Counted from the first letter of the stretch, positions 54,771-63,825 are shown. The stretch is DNA of 64,000 nt from Thalassospira sp. MCCC 1A01428 (GCF_002115825.1 NZ_JFJZ01000012.1:87777-151776); one strand, 5' to 3'. Notes: generated from the sequence alone by a model not told the origin. Made by a program: numbers and translations.

Positions 54771-55682
54771 TCAAAGGGTATGTTCCTGTTTTTCCAGGCT
54801 GGAACGCGGCACGCCAAAATCATCGGCAAGAACGGCAAGTTGATCATGGATTTCTTCCAGCAAATCCATCTTGGCCGATGAAACCCGCTGAACAATGCCA
54901 ATCTGACGAAACACCTGTGGTTCGCCAAATGGCCGGATCAGAAATTTTTCGGGGCTTTCACGCACGGCAATATTTGGCACAATCGTTGCCCCCAATCCTG
55001 CCGCAACACATTCAACAATTGCCGAAATCGTATCAATTTCGGCGGTGTCGTTGGTCACGATGCCCATTCGGGCCAGCTCCATATCAATCAGGTGTGCAAG
55101 TGGCACATTGCTGCGAAACCGTACCATCGGCAATGTTTCCAGCATTTGGCGCGCCGACATTTCCGGGGTGCCTTGTGGTGCAATCACCACAAGCGGTTCG
55201 CGAATAAAGGGCCGCCACACCAGATTTTGCGGAATTCCCAGTTGCTCGGCAACAATCGCCATGTCCAGCCGCCCGGCCTGTACATCGCTGATCAATGTGC
55301 TTGAAAGTCCCACCCGTAAATTAATCCGCAATCCCGGATATGTATTGCGTAACGCCACAATCGCGCGCGGTAAAAGGCCAATTGTACTGGTCCGAACCGA
55401 CCCGATGCTTAACGTGCCGGTTTTACGCTGGCCTTGCAGGGCGCTTTTTGTATCCTCCACCATATGTAAAATGGAATGCGCTGTTTCCAGTAATTGAAGG
55501 CCGTGTGTGTTCAAGGTCGGCGGGCGGGTTTCCCGGTTAAAAAGCTCCACCGCAAGCTCGGTTTCCAGGGCATGCATTTGCTGGCTCACGGCCGATGGCG
55601 TTAAATATACCACCTCTGCCGCCCGGGCAAATGTGCCATGTTCGGCAATTGCAACCAGGGTCCGAAGCTGGCGTGTATCCAT
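54771..55682 (-). CDS. LysR-family regulator
   Basis: This 303-residue LTTR has the N-terminal HTH (GTFARAAEVVYLTPSAVSQQ) and a periplasmic-binding-like effector domain. It is divergent from the D-2-hydroxyacid dehydrogenase gene by 163 bp. It is the likely activator of the hydroxy-acid cluster that ends at 63167. ATG 55682 follows TGGAG. Confidence 0.93.
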   Translation of the reverse strand: MDTRQLRTLVAIAEHGTFARAAEVVYLTPSAVSQQMHALETELAVELFNRETRPPTLNTHGLQLLETAHSILHMVEDTKSALQGQRKTGTLSIGSVRTSTIGLLPRAIVALRNTYPGLRINLRVGLSSTLISDVQAGRLDMAIVAEQLGIPQNLVWRPFIREPLVVIAPQGTPEMSARQMLETLPMVRFRSNVPLAHLIDMELARMGIVTNDTAEIDTISAIVECVAAGLGATIVPNIAVRESPEKFLIRPFGEPQVFRQIGIVQRVSSAKMDLLEEIHDQLAVLADDFGVPRSSLEKQEHTL

Positions 55683-55700
55683 TTTAACTCCAGATAAACT

Positions 55701-55734
55701 TAATCTATTCGGAAATATTATTCTCTTTCATAAA
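55701..55734. promoter_or_regulatory. Composite motif copy 1 (LysR control region)
   Basis: TAATCTA (55701-55707) and, 11 bases on, TATTCTCTTTCATAAA (55719-55734). The same two elements recur at 58810-58844. TTAT...ATAA flanks give the T-N11-A style of LysR sites. It lies between the LysR gene and the dehydrogenase operon. Confidence 0.7.
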
Positions 55735-55802
55735 ATATATCTACCGCTAATCTCTGATCTCATAATCAACATGTCAATCAGACAAAAATACTGGGAGGAA
55801 CG

Positions 55803-55853
55803 ATGTCGGGTTTTTTACACCGCATCAAAACCGCTGGGGCCATTCATGACTAA
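55803..55853 (+). CDS. Possible 16-residue leader ORF
   Basis: A GGGAGG site is followed by ATG at 55803, encoding MSGFLHRIKTAGAIHD. Its TAA (55851-55853) overlaps the start ATG (55846) of the dehydrogenase gene in another frame. The dehydrogenase ATG itself has only a weak GGGG site, so its translation may depend on this small frame. It has no known homologue that I recognise; it could be a chance product. Confidence 0.4.
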   Translation: MSGFLHRIKTAGAIHD

Positions 55854-56868
55854 AAATGGAACCATCGTTGTCACCGGCCCCTATCTTGACGAAGCCGCAT
55901 CCGCCCTGATTTCCCAGGCAGATTTCAGTGTAGTGCATACACCGGCCTATCCGTCTGACGAGGTGCTGGTAAAATTCATGAAAGACCACGCCCCCAAGGG
56001 GATTATTTCGCGGATGGGTCAGTTTGGGCATGTCGCAATGGACGCGGCCCCAAATTTACAGGTCATTTCCAAACATGGTGCCGGTGTCGATAATATCGAC
56101 GTTGCTGCCGCCAGCGAACGGGGCATACTGGTGTTGCGTGCCCCCGGTGCCAATGCCCTGTCTGTTGCTGAACACACACTTGCCCTGTTACTGGCAACGG
56201 TTAAACAGATCGTCCCCCTGGATCAAAGCCTCCGGGCAAACCGCTGGGACAAACCAGGTTTTGTTGGCCGCGAAATTGCCGGTATGTGTCTGGGGCTTGT
56301 CGGTTTCGGGGCCATTGCACAACATACGGCCCGGCTCGCTCGTGGTTTTGGGCTAAACGTTTTGGCCTACGACCCGCTTGCCCACGACGAGATGTTTGCC
56401 GATGCCGGCGTTACCCGCTGTCATACGCTGGAAAACCTGTTTGAAACAACCGATATTGTTAGCCTGCATTGCCCGCTTTTGCCTGCCACCCGTTATTTGA
56501 TAAATGCCGAAACCATCGCCACGATGAAACCGGGCAGTTATCTGATTAACACCGCTCGGGGCGGCCTGGTAAACGAAGCCGATTTGTTGCTGGCTTTGCA
56601 AAGCGGGCATATCGCTGGTGCAGGGCTTGATACGTTTGAACACGAACCCCCCGTTGCCGATAACGCGCTTTTGCAGCATCGCGCAATTGTTGTCACCCCG
56701 CATGTTGCCGGTGTTACCGCAAGTGCAGGGCAGCGTGTCGGTATCGCGGCGGTTTCCGGTGTTATCGCGCTGTTGTCGGGGGGCGATGTAACGCCTGATC
56801 GAATTGTAAACCCTGAAATCCTGAAAAACGGCTCTGCCCGCCTGCAACGCAGCACAGTAGCCGAATAA
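55846..56868 (+). CDS. D-2-hydroxyacid dehydrogenase (phosphoglycerate dehydrogenase-like)
   Basis: This 340-residue NAD(P)-dependent enzyme has GLVGFGAIAQ at 150-159 and catalytic Arg238 (NTARGG), Glu267 (FEHEPP) and His286 (VTPHVAG). It interconverts a 2-oxoacid and a D-2-hydroxyacid. There is no C-terminal regulatory ACT domain, so it is not a typical SerA. A reading frame open far upstream through the LysR gene is an antisense artefact. It is first of the operon with the RraA-like and MFS genes. Confidence 0.88.
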   Translation: MTKNGTIVVTGPYLDEAASALISQADFSVVHTPAYPSDEVLVKFMKDHAPKGIISRMGQFGHVAMDAAPNLQVISKHGAGVDNIDVAAASERGILVLRAPGANALSVAEHTLALLLATVKQIVPLDQSLRANRWDKPGFVGREIAGMCLGLVGFGAIAQHTARLARGFGLNVLAYDPLAHDEMFADAGVTRCHTLENLFETTDIVSLHCPLLPATRYLINAETIATMKPGSYLINTARGGLVNEADLLLALQSGHIAGAGLDTFEHEPPVADNALLQHRAIVVTPHVAGVTASAGQRVGIAAVSGVIALLSGGDVTPDRIVNPEILKNGSARLQRSTVAE

Positions 56869-56894
56869 ATAATTACGCAATAAAGGGAAGAACC

Positions 56895-57575
56895 ATGCCA
56901 GTTGGAAACCGGATTTTGCCGCGCACGCGCAAGGTTGCCGATACTATTGTCGCCGATTTTCGGCAATTGCCTGTCGCAAATATCAGCGACTGTATGGGGC
57001 GTGTTTTTGCTGGCGGCAGTCGCCTGCGCCCCATGCATCGCGACGGGGTGCTTGCGGGTCCGGCCTTAACCGTTCGCAGTCGCCCGGGCGATAATCTGAT
57101 GTTGCACAAGGCCATCGACCTGGCCGAACCGGGCGACGTTATTGTGGTTGATGCCGGTGGCGATGTCACCAATGCCCTGATCGGCGAACTGATGCTGGCC
57201 CATGCCATTAACCGTGGTGTTGCCGGGTTTGTTCTTTACGGTGCCTTGCGGGACCTGGACGCCTTTCGTCGCGTTAACCTTCCAACCTATGCCCTGGGTG
57301 TTACCCATCGGGGGCCTTACAAACATGGCCCCGGTGAAATCAACACCGCCATCGCAATTGAAGGCATGGTAATCGAACCGGGTGATCTGATTGTGGGGGA
57401 TGCCGACGGTGTTGTGTCGGTTCCCTATCATGATACGGCATATGTGTTACAGGCCACGCGTGAAAAACAGGCGGCCGAACATCGGCAAATGGCCAATATT
57501 GAAAACCGTACCAACGACCGTAGCTGGGTGGATAAAGCACTTCTTGCCGCCGGGTGCGAGATTGTCTCGGCGTGA
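56895..57575 (+). CDS. RraA-like (HMG/CHA aldolase family) protein
   Basis: This 226-residue protein has the family fold and active-site pattern GGDVTNALIGELMLAHA and, 20 residues on, GALRDLDA with the Arg-Asp pair. Relatives include RraA and the class II 4-hydroxy-4-methyl-2-oxoglutarate / 4-carboxy-4-hydroxy-2-oxoadipate aldolases. Next to hydroxyacid enzymes and a carboxylate transporter, a pyruvate-forming aldolase or oxaloacetate decarboxylase role is more likely than RNase E control. Confidence 0.85.
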   Translation: MPVGNRILPRTRKVADTIVADFRQLPVANISDCMGRVFAGGSRLRPMHRDGVLAGPALTVRSRPGDNLMLHKAIDLAEPGDVIVVDAGGDVTNALIGELMLAHAINRGVAGFVLYGALRDLDAFRRVNLPTYALGVTHRGPYKHGPGEINTAIAIEGMVIEPGDLIVGDADGVVSVPYHDTAYVLQATREKQAAEHRQMANIENRTNDRSWVDKALLAAGCEIVSA

Positions 57576-58798
57576 CCATTCGTGAAACGTTGCGCCCTTT
57601 GTCAAATACCGGTTTTGCCTGGTACTTGGCGGGGAATACCGGCTCAATTGTCGGCACCTGGGCGCAGCGGGTGGCTCTGTTATGGATTGCATGGGAACTA
57701 ACAGAATCAACAACGGTGCTGGGCCTGCTTGCCATGGCCGATCTCTTGCCCTCGGTTGCCATTGCGCCGCTTGCCGGTACCATTGCCGATCGTTACAACA
57801 GGCTCTCGCTGGCAAAAATGCTGCAATGGGTGTCGGTTTTGCCGCCGATGTTATTGCTCGGCCTGTCATTATCCGGGCAGCTTAGGATTGAATGGATCGT
57901 TGCTGTTGCGGTTGCAACAGGGGTGATCAACGGGTTTGATCATCCAATACGGATGGTTCTTGTGGGCAGTCTGGTTGAACGCGCGCGTGTTGGCGGGGCT
58001 GTTGCCCTTAATTCGATGACGTTCAATCTGGCGCGCATGATCGGGCCGGTTTTTGGCGGGTTGGCGATTGCGGAAAAGCTGTTCTGGCCGCTTTTTTTGT
58101 TCAATTGCCTTAGTTATATCGGTTTTGCGACCATTTTGGCGCGGTTGAAATCAAGTACCGTGCCCCAAAAGGCAACGGAACATATGGTTGCTACGGTAAA
58201 CTGGTCGGCAGTTTTTTGCAGCCTCAAATCTGTGCAGAAATATTTGCTGGCGTATTTCCTATTAATTGCCTTGTGCTTTCGCCCGGTCTTTGAATTGTTG
58301 CCTGCATTGGCCGAAAAACTGAATGTTTACGGGGTTACGGCTGCCGATGGTTTTTCAACCCTGACTTTTTTTCAGGGGTTTGGCGCCACGATCGGGGCGG
58401 TCTCGGTATCATTTCTTCTGCCCCGGTTTTCGCCCCTTTATCTGATCATTGCCAGTGGTGGCGGGGCATTGGTCGGGATGACCCTGTTCCTGTCATTTGA
58501 CGGTTTGTACATGGCCGCAATCTGCCTTGCCATGTTGTCCGGGGCCATTTTGGCCAACGGTATTGTCACGCAGGTCGTTTTGCAAACCGGTGTCCCCGAT
58601 CATGTCCGGGGGCGGGTTCTGTCCCTCTATACCATGATTTTCCGGGGGATCCCTGCGCTTGGGGCGCTGCTTATAGGTATTCTTGCCGATGCGGTATCGC
58701 TCCATGTTCTGTTCTTGGCAGGATGCCCGCTTGTCCTTGCAATGACCTTTGTTATCGCTCGCTTAAATCCGCAATCTTTGACTGAAAGAGAGGTTTAA
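57572..58798 (+). CDS. MFS transporter (EntS-like, MFS_3)
   Basis: This 408-residue protein has about 12 membrane segments and opens ETLRPLSNTGFAWYLAGNTGSIVGTWAQRVALLWIAWELT, typical of the MFS_3 group. I take the GTG at 57572, which overlaps the upstream stop by four bases (GTGA). A GTG six codons earlier is in frame. It may export or import a carboxylate or intermediate of the cluster. Confidence 0.85.
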   Translation: MTIRETLRPLSNTGFAWYLAGNTGSIVGTWAQRVALLWIAWELTESTTVLGLLAMADLLPSVAIAPLAGTIADRYNRLSLAKMLQWVSVLPPMLLLGLSLSGQLRIEWIVAVAVATGVINGFDHPIRMVLVGSLVERARVGGAVALNSMTFNLARMIGPVFGGLAIAEKLFWPLFLFNCLSYIGFATILARLKSSTVPQKATEHMVATVNWSAVFCSLKSVQKYLLAYFLLIALCFRPVFELLPALAEKLNVYGVTAADGFSTLTFFQGFGATIGAVSVSFLLPRFSPLYLIIASGGGALVGMTLFLSFDGLYMAAICLAMLSGAILANGIVTQVVLQTGVPDHVRGRVLSLYTMIFRGIPALGALLIGILADAVSLHVLFLAGCPLVLAMTFVIARLNPQSLTEREV

Positions 58799-58809
58799 AT
58801 AAGAAATTC

Positions 58810-58844
58810 TAATCTAAAGATGAATTTATATTCTCTTTCATAAA
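58810..58844. promoter_or_regulatory. Composite motif copy 2 (before tctC)
   Basis: TAATCTA (58810-58816) and, 12 bases on, TATTCTCTTTCATAAA (58829-58844), identical to the elements at 55701-55734. It stands 46 bp before the tctC start, so the transporter has its own promoter under the same control. Confidence 0.7.
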
Positions 58845-58890
58845 TAAAAACTGCTGTTATAGGCTTATACCTGAAAAAAGGGAGGAACAA

Positions 58891-59841
58891 ATGAAACTAA
58901 AAACACTCATCGTTTCCGCATGTCTGGTCGCGGGATTTGCCACAAGTGCAATGGCTGAATACCCGGAAAAGAAAATCGAAATCATTGTCGGTTATTCGGC
59001 TGGCGGCGGAACAGATGTTATGGCGCGCACAGTTGCCCCGTTTCTTGAACGTTATTTGGGAAATGACGCCACTGTCGTCGTCAAAAACATGCCCGGTGCC
59101 AGTGGCCAGATCGGGGTAACCGAAGTTGCAAATGCCAAACCCGACGGTTACACAATCGGCACCTATAACCTGCCGGGCATGATGGCCCGCACACTGGACC
59201 GCAAGGCCGGTTATTCGGCAGAAAGCTTCACGTATCTTGCCAATGTGGTTGATGACCCCAACGTCATTGTAACGCCCAAAGGCAGCGATATTACATCAAT
59301 GGACAAACTGGTTGCCGCCGCCCGTAAAGAACCGGGCGGGATGACGGTTGGAATGTCCAGTCTGGGCGGGGATGACCAGTTTTTCCTCATCCGCTTGCAA
59401 AAGGAATCCGGGGCGGAATATACAATTGTTCCGTTCAAAGGGTCGGCACCCGCCCGCACTGCGGTCATGGGCGGGCATGTGAATATGGGTATTTTCAACC
59501 TTTCCGAAGTTCTTGGGTTTCGCGATGACCTTAACATTGTTGGTGTTGCCCGCCCGGAACGGTCTGATCTGGCCCCAAATGTTCCGACATTTGCCGAACA
59601 GGGTTTTAACGTTGTAAATGGCTCGATGCGGGGTTTCGTCGCACCCGCCAATTTGCCAAAGGATGTCGAGGACAAACTGGTCGACGCCTTTAAAAAAGCC
59701 TATCAGGACCCGGAATTTACCAAGGCGATGGTCGCGTCGGGCAACCCGGTAAGTCTGGCTGCCGGTGCCGACTTCAAGGCATTGAACCAGGAACAGTTTG
59801 AATTTGCCAAAAAGGTTTGGGAAACCACTCCCTGGAAATAG
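58891..59841 (+). CDS. tctC: TTT transporter substrate-binding protein TctC
   Basis: This 316-residue periplasmic protein has a Sec signal (about residues 1-22, ending SAMA). It has the Bug/TctC features EIIVGYSAGGGTDVMARTVAPFLE and VVVKNMPGASGQIG. It binds carboxylates such as citrate, other tricarboxylates or hydroxy acids. ATG 58891 after GGGAGG. A strong hairpin follows. Confidence 0.92.
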   Translation: MKLKTLIVSACLVAGFATSAMAEYPEKKIEIIVGYSAGGGTDVMARTVAPFLERYLGNDATVVVKNMPGASGQIGVTEVANAKPDGYTIGTYNLPGMMARTLDRKAGYSAESFTYLANVVDDPNVIVTPKGSDITSMDKLVAAARKEPGGMTVGMSSLGGDDQFFLIRLQKESGAEYTIVPFKGSAPARTAVMGGHVNMGIFNLSEVLGFRDDLNIVGVARPERSDLAPNVPTFAEQGFNVVNGSMRGFVAPANLPKDVEDKLVDAFKKAYQDPEFTKAMVASGNPVSLAAGADFKALNQEQFEFAKKVWETTPWK

Positions 59842-59855
59842 GAAACAATGATCTG

Positions 59856-59877
59856 AACGGGGCCTTCGGGCCCCGTT
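59856..59877 (+). terminator. UUCG-tetraloop hairpin after tctC
   Basis: AACGGGGCC (59856-59864) and GGCCCCGTT (59869-59877) form a perfect 9-bp stem closed by TTCG, an unusually stable loop. Only TTTAAA follows, so it could be a partial terminator or a 3' stabiliser raising tctC mRNA over tctBA. Confidence 0.7.
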
Positions 59878-60045
59878 TAAACCCCGTATTGTCTTTGGGT
59901 TTTCCCCCATTGTTTCTGTTCGCTACCCCATCTCACCACATATGTTTGCTTTTGATGCCGTCAGTTGGCACCGGGCCGTTTTAATACGGCTGCAATGTAA
60001 TGTTGGGTGTATGGGCTGTTTTCCCTAAACCGAAAGACTAGCAAT

Positions 60046-60501
60046 ATGAAGAACCCTGCCGGTTCCCGTATTTTGCAGGCTGACATCATCGCCGGCCTTG
60101 TAATTGTTGCATGTAGTGTCTGGTTGCTTACCGAAACCCGCGACATGCCCCCCATGAGTGCGCTTTTACCTGTCGTTATGTTATGTGCGATGGCGTTGAT
60201 GGGCGTCATTTTGATCGGGCGTACTTTTTTGAAACCCGATCTCAGGTCTGATCGTGCGGTTTTTGTCGCACCACGGCGTTTTTTCCTGGTCGTTTTTGCT
60301 ATCGGGGCCTACGCGCTCGGCGTTGCCACGTTAGGTTTTTATACGTCAACCACCCTGATGGTGCCCTCGGTTGCATGGTGTTTTGGCTATCGCAAACCGT
60401 TTGGTCTGGCCCTTGCCACCGTCATTTTTGTCGGCGGAATTGCGCTGATTTTTCTGGTGTTGATGAACCAGGATTTGCCAACCGAATTTTTTGCCAGCTA
60501 A
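60046..60501 (+). CDS. tctB: TTT transporter small membrane subunit TctB
   Basis: This 151-residue protein has four membrane segments, as usual for TctB. I use the ATG at 60046; a GTG at 60007 is in frame but would add 13 residues before the conserved start. It is followed by tctA after 15 bp. Confidence 0.8.
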   Translation: MKNPAGSRILQADIIAGLVIVACSVWLLTETRDMPPMSALLPVVMLCAMALMGVILIGRTFLKPDLRSDRAVFVAPRRFFLVVFAIGAYALGVATLGFYTSTTLMVPSVAWCFGYRKPFGLALATVIFVGGIALIFLVLMNQDLPTEFFAS

Positions 60502-60516
60502 CCCGGGAGACTATGG

Positions 60517-62022
60517 ATGTATGGAAATCTGATCGATGCCCTGCCCAGTGTTCTGGGGTGGGCCAATCTGGCCGCTGTTGTCGTGGGGGTTCTGGCCGGT
60601 ATTTGCGTCGGTGCTTTGCCCGGGCTTAGTGCCACGATGGCAATTTCAGTGTTAATACCGTTTACATTTGGGCTGGACCCGCTTGTGGCACTTGGCATGA
60701 TGGCCGGTATTTATAATGGTGCCATGTATGGAGGGGCCATTCCCGCGGTTCTTTTGCGTATTCCAGGTACACCGGCGGCTGTTGCCACCAGCTTTGACGG
60801 TTATCCAATGGCGCAATCGGGGCGGGGTGGTTATGCCTTGCAGGTGGCTGTGGTTTCCTCGGCCATTGGCGGCATTGTCTCGGCGGTTGTTCTGATGCTG
60901 CTAGCACCACCCCTGGCAAAGGTAACTCTGCTTTTTGGCCCCGCCGAAATTTTCTGGGTCGCTGTCTTTGGCCTGTCGTCGATTGTCTTTTTACTGGGCG
61001 GGGATCCGCTAAAAGGGCTTATTAGTGCTGCTTTTGGCGTCACGGTTTCGTTGATCGGCTCAGACACCATAACCGGCTATGACCGTTTGACATTTGGGCA
61101 TCTTGAATTGCTTGATGGCATTAATATTGTTGTTTTGCTTGTTGGCCTTTACGCCTTGCCACCGGCAATTGACTTGCTTGAAGACCCGTCCTTTGAAGGA
61201 ACCGGAAAACGTTTCACGCTGGGCACCGGAAGTATCTGGAAAGCCATTCCCAGCATGTTGCGGTTCTGGAAAACCTGGATCCGTTCCAGTTTTATTGGTG
61301 TTCTTGTCGGCATTTTGCCTGGTGCCGGTGGTTCGATGGCTGCTTTCCTTAGTTATAACGAAGCCCGCCGTGCCGCCAAAAACCCCGATGACTGGGGGAA
61401 AGGCGAACCTGAAGGCGTTGCCGCAGCTGAAACAGCCAACAATGCCGATACCGCATCAGCCATGATTCCGGCCCTGACACTGGGGATTCCCGGCACATCT
61501 GTGGCGGCGGTCATGCTGGGCGGGCTTTTGATTCATGGTCTACAACCTGGTCCGCTTTTGTTTCGCGATAATCCCGATCTGGTGTTCGGGTTTATGTGGC
61601 AGTTTTTGTTTGGCGCCATCCTGCTTATTTTCCTTGGCGGGTCGCTTGCCACCAACAGTTTTGCCCAGGTTCTGCGCATCCCGCGCCCGTTACTTGGGGC
61701 GATTATTATCGCGTTGGTTTTTATCGGTGTTTATTCGATCAATGGACGAATGTTTGATGTTTATCTGACATTGGGGTTTGGTCTGGTTGGCTATTTTATG
61801 GATAAACTTCGCTTTCCGCTGCCGCCCGTTGTGCTGGGTCTTATTCTGGGTAGTTTCGCCGAGGAAAACCTGCGTCTGGCTTTGCGCATCGGTCGTGGCG
61901 ACTGGTCTACATTGTGGCATAACACCACCAGTCAGGTGATTATTGTCATCACGATTGCGGTTGTCGTTGGCCCCATGATTTTACGTGTTATCCGTTCCCG
62001 AAAATCCGACACGGAAGCCTAA
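60517..62022 (+). CDS. tctA: TTT transporter large membrane subunit TctA
   Basis: This 501-residue protein has about 11-12 membrane segments. It has the family motifs GICVGALPGLSATMAISVLIPFTFGLDPLVALGMM and, in the second half, GVLVGILPGAGGSMAAFLSY. It forms the transport channel with TctB. It is two bases before the hydroxy-acid oxidase gene, showing an operon. Confidence 0.95.
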   Translation: MYGNLIDALPSVLGWANLAAVVVGVLAGICVGALPGLSATMAISVLIPFTFGLDPLVALGMMAGIYNGAMYGGAIPAVLLRIPGTPAAVATSFDGYPMAQSGRGGYALQVAVVSSAIGGIVSAVVLMLLAPPLAKVTLLFGPAEIFWVAVFGLSSIVFLLGGDPLKGLISAAFGVTVSLIGSDTITGYDRLTFGHLELLDGINIVVLLVGLYALPPAIDLLEDPSFEGTGKRFTLGTGSIWKAIPSMLRFWKTWIRSSFIGVLVGILPGAGGSMAAFLSYNEARRAAKNPDDWGKGEPEGVAAAETANNADTASAMIPALTLGIPGTSVAAVMLGGLLIHGLQPGPLLFRDNPDLVFGFMWQFLFGAILLIFLGGSLATNSFAQVLRIPRPLLGAIIIALVFIGVYSINGRMFDVYLTLGFGLVGYFMDKLRFPLPPVVLGLILGSFAEENLRLALRIGRGDWSTLWHNTTSQVIIVITIAVVVGPMILRVIRSRKSDTEA

Positions 62023-62024
62023 CC

Positions 62025-63167
62025 ATGGGGCGGGCATTATCTGTCGAGGATTTCGAAGCCGTTGCGCGCCGTCGCTTGCCGCGTCCCTTGTATGTTTATA
62101 TCGCCAGCGCTGCCGAAACCGGGGCATCGCTGGCAGATAACCGCAATGCTTTGGCCGAATGGGGCTTTATACCACGTGTCCTTGCCGGTGTTTCCGGGCG
62201 AACAACCGAAACATCCCTGTTGGGTCATCGCTATGATGCCCCCATCGGGATTGCCCCGATGGGGGTATCGGCACTAATGGCACTTGATGGTGATGTGGCA
62301 TTGGCCCGGGCCGCCTTTCAGCACAATATTCCCATGGTCCTTAGCGGGTCGTCGCTGACCCCGATGGAAGAAGTCTTTAACGCTAACCCTGATTGCTGGT
62401 TTCAGGCCTATGTCCCCGGCGAGGAGGCAAAAATCCTTGGCCTTCTTGACCGGGTCAGGGCAACAGGCTTTAAAACACTGGTTGTAACGGTTGATACTGC
62501 CGTTTTGGCAAACCGCGAAAACAATATTCGTAGCGGGTTTTCAACACCATTGCGGATGACGCCGCGTCTGGCATGGGATTTTGCCAGCCATCCTGGCTGG
62601 TTGCTCGGAACCATGGCTCGAACCATTTTACGGCGCGGAATGCCTCATTTTGAAAATTCCTATGCCGAACGGGGCGCGCCGATCATGTCGCGGAATGTTA
62701 TGCGCGATTTTGGCCGTAAAGATCATCTAACCTGGGATCATTTGCGGTTAATCCGGTCACGCTGGCCGGGCAAACTGGTGGTCAAAGGCGTTTTGGCACC
62801 GGAAGATGTGCAAAGGGTTGTTTTGCTAGGCGGCGACGGGGTCATTTTGTCCAATCATGGCGGGCGCCAACTTGATGGTGCCATATCGCCCCTTCGCATA
62901 TTGCCGCGCGTTGTCGAGGTCGCCGGCGCCATGCCTGTTATGATTGATGGTGGTTTTCGTCGCGGAACCGACATACTCAAGGCTCTGGCATTGGGGGCTT
63001 CTTTTGTTTTTGTCGGTCGCCCGTTTTTATATGCGGCTGTGGCGGGTGGCAGCAGCGCCGTAGAACACGCAATCGCAATTTTGAAAACCGAACTGCATCG
63101 TGATCTTGGTCTGATGGGCCGGTCATGCTTGTCTGAACTGGACGTATCGGCTCTTTATCGTCTTTAA
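62025..63167 (+). CDS. FMN-dependent alpha-hydroxy-acid oxidase/dehydrogenase (LldD-like)
   Basis: This 380-residue TIM-barrel flavoenzyme has the active-site pattern SNHGGRQLDG with His278 and Arg281, and the FMN phosphate site DGGFRRGTDILKALALGA. It oxidises an (S)-2-hydroxyacid such as lactate, glycolate or mandelate to the 2-oxoacid. Its position right after tctA suggests it acts on the imported acid. The opposite-stereochemistry enzyme (D-2-hydroxyacid dehydrogenase) is encoded in the same cluster. Confidence 0.92.
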   Translation: MGRALSVEDFEAVARRRLPRPLYVYIASAAETGASLADNRNALAEWGFIPRVLAGVSGRTTETSLLGHRYDAPIGIAPMGVSALMALDGDVALARAAFQHNIPMVLSGSSLTPMEEVFNANPDCWFQAYVPGEEAKILGLLDRVRATGFKTLVVTVDTAVLANRENNIRSGFSTPLRMTPRLAWDFASHPGWLLGTMARTILRRGMPHFENSYAERGAPIMSRNVMRDFGRKDHLTWDHLRLIRSRWPGKLVVKGVLAPEDVQRVVLLGGDGVILSNHGGRQLDGAISPLRILPRVVEVAGAMPVMIDGGFRRGTDILKALALGASFVFVGRPFLYAAVAGGSSAVEHAIAILKTELHRDLGLMGRSCLSELDVSALYRL

Positions 63168-63450
63168 TTTCAGTCTGGTTTTATTATTTTTCTGCAATTG
63201 GCTGTTTATGCGACAGCATCACCCTATATAGGGCAATCTTCCTTTATCTGGCCCTGTCTTGTCCGTGCCGTCTTTGGCCTATCAAAAGAATTTCACAAGA
63301 TTATTTCCTAACGAACTGGCAGGAAAAGGTTTTCTTAGGGGGGAATAGTTTCAGGCACCACTGCCTTATGGGGGTGCCGATGTTCTATTTTTGGTGTGAC
63401 GTTTCATATTGTTGTTGCGCGTCATACCCAAAACCGCAGGAAATAATATT
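63168..63450. other. Intergenic region before the DUF427 gene
   Basis: This 283-bp gap shows no reading frame with a ribosome site and no clear hairpin. It is AT-rich near 63180-63200 and 63290-63350, which could hold the DUF427 promoter. Confidence 0.5.
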
Positions 63451-63825
63451 ATGACCGACAAACCTGTTCTTATCCCCGGCCCGGATCATCCTATTGATAT
63501 CGCCCCTGCCACAACCCGCATAACCGTAACATTTGCCGGTCGTGTCATTGCCGATAGTGCGGCAACCCTGGTTTTGCATGAAGCCCGATATCCGCCGGTT
63601 TATTATTTTCCGCGTGGCGATGTTGATGCCACTATTCTCGTATCGTCCGATAAAACCACCTATTGTCCCTATAAGGGTACAGCTGGCTACTTTACGATCC
63701 AGACTGACGAAAAAGCGTCAGTTGATGCGATATGGACATACGAAAACCCCCACGATGCCGTTATCGCCATTAAGGATCACGTTGCATTTTATCCGGATCG
63801 CGTGACGATTACGCCAGTCGCATAA
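63451..63825 (+). CDS. DUF427 domain protein
   Basis: This 124-residue protein matches DUF427. It has the pattern VTFAGRVIADSAATLVLHEARYPPVYYFPRGDVD, then CPYKGTAGYF and WTYENPHDAV in the C-terminal part, and ends FYPDRV. Small beta-rich cytosolic protein; function unknown. ATG 63451 follows a purine-rich AGGAAATAATATT. Likely monocistronic. The 175 bp after it to the window end show nothing coding. Confidence 0.88.
   Translation: MTDKPVLIPGPDHPIDIAPATTRITVTFAGRVIADSAATLVLHEARYPPVYYFPRGDVDATILVSSDKTTYCPYKGTAGYFTIQTDEKASVDAIWTYENPHDAVIAIKDHVAFYPDRVTITPVA

Noticed and set aside
55507..55845. N-terminal extension of the D-2-hydroxyacid dehydrogenase
   Set aside because: The frame runs antisense through the LysR gene and carries no family similarity; the fold starts at MTKNGTIVV.
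56895..57575. RNase E inhibitor RraA proper
   Set aside because: It is longer than the usual 160 residues and lies in a catabolic operon, so an aldolase-type role fits better.
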